64,000 nucleotides of DNA from Campylobacter concisus. Its GTDB lineage: Bacteria; Campylobacterota; Campylobacteria; Campylobacterales; Campylobacteraceae. The stretch lies in the NCBI RefSeq assembly GCF_003048835.2, contig NZ_CP060705.1:1736001-1800000 (forward strand), in the 5' to 3' direction. A program made the translations under genes and the position numbers. Under the pieces are notes generated by a model. It ran no database searches, was not told the origin of the DNA, and saw only the letters and a list, made by a program, of their open reading frames with translations. Numbering within the stretch: position 1 is the first letter of the stretch; every line of letters begins with the position of its first letter. This document shows, piece after piece, positions 57,206 through 64,000 of this stretch.

Positions 57206-57886
57206 TCAGATCTTTCCATTATTTATCAAATAAAGCTTTTTAGCAAACTCAAAATCCTCTAGCGTATCTATGTCGCAGACTAAATTTCTTGGCAGTAAAT
57301 ATGCCTTTGAGTGTGGCGCAAAGATAGCGCTGCACTCCAACCAAGCCTCTTTTTTACCAAAGTAAAATGCTCCAGCATCATGAAACGCAGGCTCTAGATC
57401 TTGCGAGCGCGTCTTTTCAAACTGCGGATAAAACATGCTAACTCTAGCATTTTCATCAAGTTTTATGGCTCGCTGGATAGGAAAGTCAAACGCAGTGGCT
57501 GAAAATAGAAATTCACACTCATCTTTTTTAAACTCGTCAGCAGCCTCTTTTAAAATTTCAGCCGTTATAAGCGGTGCTGTGGCATAAAGGCAGCAGACGT
57601 CACTAAAGCTAGAATTCGCGCGTCTTATCGCATCTTTTATCACGTCGGTGCTAGTTGCGTAGTCGTCGCTTAGGCTCGCCTCTCTAAAAAATGGCACGCT
57701 AGCCCCAAATTCTCTAGCCACATTTGCGATCATTTCGTCATCGGTGCTTACGATTACGTCGCTAAAAACTTTAGAATTTAGCGCAGATTCGATGCTATAT
57801 GCGATTAAAGGCTTGCCTAAAAAGTCTTTTATGTTTTTGCCAGGTATTCTCTTGCTGCCACCTCTTGCTGGTATGATACAGATCAT
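57206..57886 (-). CDS. pseF: CMP-pseudaminic acid synthetase
   Basis: A 226-residue cytidylyltransferase that activates pseudaminic acid for Maf. The CTP-binding ARGGSKRIPGKNIKDFLGKP (8-27) and the DDEMIANVAREFGA strand are typical. Relatives are NeuA and LegF; the operon argues for PseF. Confidence 0.93.
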   Translation of the reverse strand: MICIIPARGGSKRIPGKNIKDFLGKPLIAYSIESALNSKVFSDVIVSTDDEMIANVAREFGASVPFFREASLSDDYATSTDVIKDAIRRANSSFSDVCCLYATAPLITAEILKEAADEFKKDECEFLFSATAFDFPIQRAIKLDENARVSMFYPQFEKTRSQDLEPAFHDAGAFYFGKKEAWLECSAIFAPHSKAYLLPRNLVCDIDTLEDFEFAKKLYLINNGKI

Positions 57887-57888
57887 TT

Positions 57889-60011
<2,123 letters not shown>

Positions 60012-60208
60012 TCATTTTTGATTTATAAATGGCTAATTAGAGTTAATTTTTATAAATTTTTAAGCAAAAGCTGTGCCAAATTTAAAATTTGTTTATCAAA
60101 GCTTCGCTCTTTCTAGCTTCTATTTCGTCAAAATTTCGTTATTGTTTAGGGTTTTTATAAAAAGTGGGCGATAAATTTAGCCTTTGCAAGGTCGCAAAGG
60201 CATGAAAA

Positions 60209-60769
60209 TTATTTTAAAATTCTAGGCAGCGTGATGCCTTCTTGAGCTTGGTATTTGCCGTTTTTATCAGCATAAGTCACCTCGCAAGGCTCATCACCCT
60301 CTATAAATAGCACCTGTGCGATGCCCTCGTTTGCGTAGATCTTCGCAGGAAGCGGCGTCGTATTTGAAATTTCTATCGTGATATGCCCCTTAAATCCCGG
60401 CTCAAAAGGCGTCACATTTACGATGATGCCGCACCTTGCGTATGTACTCTTGCCAAGACAGATCGCTAGCACGTTATCAGGCATGTTAAAGTACTCGACC
60501 GTGCGTGCCAAAGCAAAAGAATTTGGCGGCACTATGCAGACATCGCCCTTAAAATCAACCACATTTTTCTCATCAAAATTCTTTGGATCAACGACAGTTC
60601 CGCCGATATTTGTGAAAATTTTAAACTCATCGCCCACACGGATATCATAGCCGTAGCTAGAAACACCGTAACTAACGACACCACGCCCCACTTGCTCCTC
60701 GGCAAATGGCACGATCATCTTCTTTTCAACCGACATTTTCCTTATCCAAGAGTCTGCTTTTAAACCCAT
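60209..60769 (-). CDS. dcd: dCTP deaminase
   Basis: A 186-residue trimeric dCTP deaminase, dCTP to dUTP. Key stretches are [21 protein letters not shown] (CTP-binding Ser-Arg and catalytic Glu region), and [12 protein letters not shown]. It is followed by a small hairpin GCCTTTGC/GCAAAGGC at 60180-60201. Neighbour to pseB as in C. jejuni. Confidence 0.95.
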   Translation of the reverse strand: MGLKADSWIRKMSVEKKMIVPFAEEQVGRGVVSYGVSSYGYDIRVGDEFKIFTNIGGTVVDPKNFDEKNVVDFKGDVCIVPPNSFALARTVEYFNMPDNVLAICLGKSTYARCGIIVNVTPFEPGFKGHITIEISNTTPLPAKIYANEGIAQVLFIEGDEPCEVTYADKNGKYQAQEGITLPRILK

Positions 60770-60882
60770 TTTTGCTCCTTTTTTAGGGCGATTATAACGC
60801 TTTGCGTCTTTAAAGTAAATTTAATGGCACTTTGCAGTAAAACTAGTATAATTTTGAGAGCAAAATTTCATAAAGGACAAAA

Positions 60883-61725
60883 ATGCAAGAGAGAAATGCC
60901 GAAACTTTCACAGGAGAACGCGCGATGTTTGGGGCAAAAGGGGTGAAATTTACAAACTGCATCTTTGAAGATGGCGAGTCGCCGTTAAAACACAGCTCAA
61001 ATTTAAAGCTAAACGAGTGCGTTTTTGCCTACAAATATCCACTTTGGTACGCAAGCGACATCACGCTAAATAGCGGCTATCTCGAGCCTCTAGCAAGAGC
61101 TGGCATGTGGTACAGCAAAAATTTAAGCTTTAAAGACGTGCTCATAAACGCTCCAAAAAGCTTTAGAAAAAGCTCGCAAATTTTACTAGAAAATGTAAAT
61201 TTCTCAGACGCTAGCGAGACACTTTGGGGATGTGTGGACGTAAAGCTTAAAAATGTCTTTGCAAGGGGGGATTATTTCGCGGCAAATAGTGAAAATTTAG
61301 AGGTTGATGGGCTAAGCTTAGACGGCAACTACTGCTTTGATGGCTGCAAAAATCTTCGCATCACAAACTCAAAGCTCATATCAAAAGATGCCTTTTGGAA
61401 CTGCGAAAACGTGCTCGCGCAAAACTGCCTCATCTCAGGCGAATACCTAGCCTGGAATGCAAAAAATGTGACGCTCGTAAACTGCACGATAAAGAGCTTG
61501 CAAGCACTTTGCTACGTAGAAAATTTGGTCGTAAAAGATTGCATTTTTATGGATACTAGCCTTGCTTTTGAGTATTCAAGCCTCAATGTTAGCACAAAAA
61601 GCACGGTAAAAAGTGTGAAAAATCCAAAAAGTGGCGTTATAAGAGCTGGCAAGATAGAGGAGATCATCATAGACGGCAGTTTGGTTGATACGAGCAAGAT
61701 AGAGATCATCACGGATGAAATTTAG
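60883..61725 (+). CDS. DUF3737-family protein (beta-helix)
   Basis: A 280-residue protein with repeated short Asn/Cys-ended strands (LKHSSNLKLNECVFAYKYPL, WYSKNLSFKDVLINAP, WNCENVLAQNCLISGE, WNAKNVTLVNCTI), the plan of right-handed beta-helix proteins of the DUF3737 family. Family members are common in gut bacteria; function unknown. No signal peptide is seen, so it is cytoplasmic. It may be cotranscribed with the next gene (20-base gap). Confidence 0.8.
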   Translation: MQERNAETFTGERAMFGAKGVKFTNCIFEDGESPLKHSSNLKLNECVFAYKYPLWYASDITLNSGYLEPLARAGMWYSKNLSFKDVLINAPKSFRKSSQILLENVNFSDASETLWGCVDVKLKNVFARGDYFAANSENLEVDGLSLDGNYCFDGCKNLRITNSKLISKDAFWNCENVLAQNCLISGEYLAWNAKNVTLVNCTIKSLQALCYVENLVVKDCIFMDTSLAFEYSSLNVSTKSTVKSVKNPKSGVIRAGKIEEIIIDGSLVDTSKIEIITDEI

Positions 61726-61745
61726 CCAAAATTTGAAGGGATAAT

Positions 61746-62306
61746 ATGCAAAATGAAAAATTTAGAGCGAAATTTAGTATAAAAAATGATGCTAAATTTA
61801 AAAAACTGCTACACGAAGTCTCGCGCACCGTCTATAAAAAGAATAAATTTGTATTTTTAATGAGGGCGATCGAGCTGCCATTTGCTGTGCTATGCGGAGT
61901 AGCTATGGTCGCGCTTTTTGACATTTCTGGGCACGAGTTAATAGTATATTCTGATATGGACGATATCTCTACTTTGGCAAGAAATTTAGCCATCGTTTTG
62001 TGCGTTGGCGTGATCTTGCTTTATATTTACGCGGCCGTAGTTAAGCCGGTTTTATTTACTAGAGCCATTTACTCAAACATCGATGTTGAGCGCGAACAAG
62101 AGATCGTTATATATGATGATGAGGTCTTGTTTGTCACAGCGACAAGTACGGTTCATTTTTCGTTTAGTGCATTTCTTGGTACTTGCGAAACTGATGATTT
62201 TCTAGCTTTGATCTTAAAAGAAGGCAGCTTCTTGCAGATCCCAAAAGAGTCACTAAATGAAAAAGCGCAAGAAATTTTGGAATTTCTAAAAGAAAAGATA
62301 GGCTGA
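61746..62306 (+). CDS. YcxB-like membrane protein
   Basis: A 186-residue protein with a cytoplasmic N-terminus, two membrane helices (about 42-62 and 78-101) and a C-terminal domain with EIVIYDDEVLFVTATSTVHF and EGSFLQIPKESL, which recalls YcxB-like (PF14317) proteins. Function unknown. Starts with ATG at 61746 after GAAGGGATAAT. Confidence 0.65.
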   Translation: MQNEKFRAKFSIKNDAKFKKLLHEVSRTVYKKNKFVFLMRAIELPFAVLCGVAMVALFDISGHELIVYSDMDDISTLARNLAIVLCVGVILLYIYAAVVKPVLFTRAIYSNIDVEREQEIVIYDDEVLFVTATSTVHFSFSAFLGTCETDDFLALILKEGSFLQIPKESLNEKAQEILEFLKEKIG

Positions 62307-62383
62307 ATTTAGTGAAATATTTTTGGATGTTTTGAATTAAAAACCATACAAATTTACCATGCCAGCAAATTTGTTGGCTGTAT

Positions 62384-63193
62384 TCAAACAAAATTCTCTA
62401 AAAACATAGATATTATTGCTTTAGCGATACCAAACATCAATCTTTCAGCGATAAATTTTAATATTAAAATAATTAATTGACGTCTAAAAAGATATCTAAA
62501 TACTATTTTGTTGATAGCTGGCTTTAGATCAGCACCAATAAACACATCTTTTGGAGTTGTGCCTGCATCCCAAATGTTTTGAAGTAGTTGAGATAAGATA
62601 GTTTCAGTTAGTGCTGCTGGAGTGCCTTTCCAATCGCCTGAGCTATCAAATGCTACAACATTGCCACGCTTACCACTTGCAAATGCAGCCGCACCTTTAG
62701 CCAAGAAATAAAATAAGCCTGCCATTTCGCCAGCTGTTGCGTCAGTTCTAACGCTCGGTGCTTTAAACACGCTCTTTTTAACATCAGCATCACGACCAAG
62801 ACCAAAAATAGCATACTCCATATCTAGCTTATGCTCTTTTGCTCTTTTAGCTGTCTCACGCTCTAGCTCTTTACCGCCATAAGTTGCCACTGCTTGCATA
62901 CTTCTTGAAACGCTAACGTTTGAAGTAAAAATTTGCACTGCGTTTGAGGTTTTTTGCACGCTTGATTTGATCTGATCGTCAAAGTCAGAAATCTCTAGCT
63001 GTGCGTTTTTCTTTGGCGCAGCTAAGCTGTCAGTTAGCCAGGAGTGCTCTATGCCTTTAACACTTGAAGTGCCAATAAGTTTAAGTATAGGCGTCTCGTC
63101 AGCACCTATTAAAATTATTTTGTCATATACCGAAGGCTTTAGCCCTTCTCTTTTTGTTGCTGGGGCTTGAAACCCAGTTGTAGTTATTGCCAT
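62384..63193 (-). pseudogene. Truncated phage major capsid protein (SU10-like)
   Basis: A 269-residue frame from ATG 63193 (GGAGC site upstream; ATG 63214 is less likely). Residues 1-228 read like the SU10-type major capsid proteins of tailed phages: MAITTTGFQAPATKREGLKP, ILKLIGTSSVKGIEHSWL, TSNVSVSRSMQAVATYGGKE, TTPKDVFIGADLKPAINKIV. After that the sequence becomes Ile/Phe/Leu-rich (FRYLFRRQLIILILKFI) unlike a capsid C-terminus, so the gene has lost its 3' end or was frameshifted. No other structural phage gene lies near it. Confidence 0.6.
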
Positions 63194-63302
63194 TTCTTTG
63201 CTCCTTTTATGCAATTTAATGGCAATTTATCATTAACGGCTGTGCCAAATCTACCCAATTTTGGCAAAGTTAGAATATTTTTTGTTTTTTTGAAAAGAGA
63301 GT

Positions 63303-63325
63303 AAGCCCTAAATATAGGGCTTTTT
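63303..63325 (+). terminator. Hairpin between phage remnants
   Basis: AAGCCCTA/TAGGGCTT arms (63303-63310 and 63315-63322) with an AATA loop and a TTT tail on the plus strand. On the minus strand it lies just past the stop of the next fragment, so it may be that gene's terminator. Confidence 0.55.
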
Positions 63326-63533
63326 AATTATTATTGGAGTTTTTAGTAGATATATGGCTAATTTTTACACCTTGACTAATTTTATTTTTAGTTAGTCTAT
63401 TTACCGCTTTAGCTTTTACTCCGTCGCTTATGTCTTTGTTTAATAAGACTTTCTTAACTAAGCCTACTACTTTATTACTACTATTGTCTATCGCATCAAG
63501 TAGCTTAAGCTTTGGGTTTTCAAACTTCGCAAC
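63324..63533 (-). pseudogene. Fragment of an unknown, probably phage-related gene
   Basis: A 69-codon open stretch with no start codon, blocked upstream by TGA at 63534-63536, reading AKFENPKLKLLDAIDNSSNK then VVGLVKKVLLNKDISDGVKA, KAVNRLTKNKISQGVKISHI and ending KNSNNN. It lies upstream of the capsid remnant on the same strand. I do not recognise it; the place suggests the same lost prophage. Confidence 0.45.
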
Positions 63534-63722
63534 TCATTTAAAAAATAATAAAAACATTGTTAAAATTCCAAAAAAAATTATATCAAATTTTATCAAGACA
63601 TATACATTGGGGCTTTAATATAAAAAAATTAATCATTCATAACACTTATTTTGTACTTAGACAGAAAGTAACACTAATAAAAACTAGGATTAAAAATATA
63701 AGAACTAAGCAGACAAACAACA

Positions 63723-63843
63723 AAGCCCGCAACGACCTACTTTTCCAACATCCCAGTAAGGGAGAGTATCATCAGCCAGGACGAGCTTAGCTTCTTGGTT
63801 CGAGATGGAGCAAGGCGTTTCCTCGTCTGTATAGTCACGGGCA
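63723..63843 (-). rRNA. rrf: 5S ribosomal RNA
   Basis: The minus strand reads TGCCCGTGACTATACAG, then CGAACCAAGAAGCTAAGCTC, and ends GTCGTTGCGGGCTTT, the closed 5S fold with CCCG/CGGG ends. Coordinates are within a few bases. It is the last RNA of an rRNA operon whose 23S lies to the right. Confidence 0.92.
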
Positions 63844-63887
63844 GTGTTAAATAAAAGATATATTATATAAATCTCTTATTTAACACT
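63843..63887 (-). other. Stem in the 23S-5S spacer
   Basis: The inverted arms AGTGTTAAATAA (63843-63854) and TTATTTAACACT (63876-63887) lie next to the 5S 5' end. It is probably part of rRNA processing. Confidence 0.5.
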
Positions 63888-63944
63888 ACTAAATAAAGTT
63901 AAAAGTCATAAACAAAGTTTTATAAAAACATATCTTATTAAGTT

Positions 63945-64000
63945 TTTACCCTTAACAAGGAAGTGATGCTTATTAAAAGATAAGCAGACGAGCTATTAGT
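63945..64000 (-). rRNA. rrl: 23S ribosomal RNA, 3' end (runs off the window)
   Basis: The minus strand begins ACTAATAGCTCGTCTGCTTA at the window edge and goes on to AGCATCACTTCCTTGTTAAG, the well-known last part of epsilonproteobacterial 23S rRNA. The mature end is near 63945, estimated. Confidence 0.85.

Noticed and set aside
60180-60201. Hairpin after dcd as an intrinsic terminator
   Set aside because: The GCCTTTGC/GCAAAGGC stem is real but no T tract follows on the minus strand, so it was kept as a remark under dcd only.
63430-63790. Short plus-strand frames near the rRNA end
   Set aside because: They overlap the minus-strand fragment and 5S gene, have low complexity and no ribosome site.

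Overview
The window is a contiguous piece of a Campylobacter chromosome, most like the C. concisus / C. curvus / C. showae group. The evidence is the complete pseudaminic-acid operon beside flaA and a Maf protein, the run fliQ-murB-recA-eno-(coiled-coil gene)-AMIN glycoprotein gene known from C. jejuni, the futalosine-pathway gene mqnD, the mod operon, an AT-rich genome crowded with the word AAATTT, and a 5S/23S rRNA end at the right edge. The species is not proven from this window alone.

Layout, left to right. 1-5.5 kb: end of a phosphoethanolamine-transferase-like gene, a DsbA-like oxidoreductase, ilvE, an SPFH/HflK-like protein, hisIE and two DUF2393 membrane proteins. 5.6-7.4 kb: accC-accB on the minus strand with a strong terminator. 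7.5-8.0 kb: remains of a molybdate/tungstate-type ABC transporter. 8-15.7 kb: nicotinate phosphoribosyltransferase, a lipoprotein, mqnD-fliQ-murB-orf, recA-eno-orf-AMIN gene. 15.7-16 kb: a dead Xer-type recombinase fragment. 16-26 kb, mostly minus: ttrA and ttrB (tetrathionate reductase without a membrane subunit here), glycerate kinase plus permease, pldA, mobA, a SemiSWEET transporter on the plus strand, and leuC. 26.6-31 kb: a chemoreceptor, an RqcH/NFACT protein, selC (tRNA-Sec) and a BON lipoprotein. 31-35 kb: mlaA-mlaC-RND exporter. 35-38.6 kb: modE-modA-Mop-modC-modB. 38.6-44.4 kb: peroxiredoxin, methyltransferase, lipoprotein, cysQ-gltA and a CPA2 antiporter.

45.0-47.3 kb holds the most unusual part: two islands of structured repeats (units called A, B and C here) flanking crcB-bioB. 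The units are about 110 bp long with nested inverted repeats whose arms have changed together between copies. 47.3-50.9 kb: an LRR protein, topA and a mazEF toxin-antitoxin pair with a palindromic operator over its -10 box. 51-60.8 kb: flaA with a sigma28-like promoter, then on the opposite strand maf and pseI-H-G-F-C-B and dcd. 60.9-62.3 kb: DUF3737 and YcxB-like proteins. 62.4-63.5 kb: an orphan, decayed phage capsid gene and another fragment, just downstream of an rRNA operon whose 5S and 23S 3' end close the window.

Shared themes are flagellar biogenesis and glycosylation (flaA, maf, pse, fliQ), anaerobic respiration that needs a molybdenum or tungsten cofactor (ttrAB, mobA, mod), envelope lipid traffic (mla, pldA, the phosphoethanolamine transferase), and several small relics of lost mobile or transport genes.
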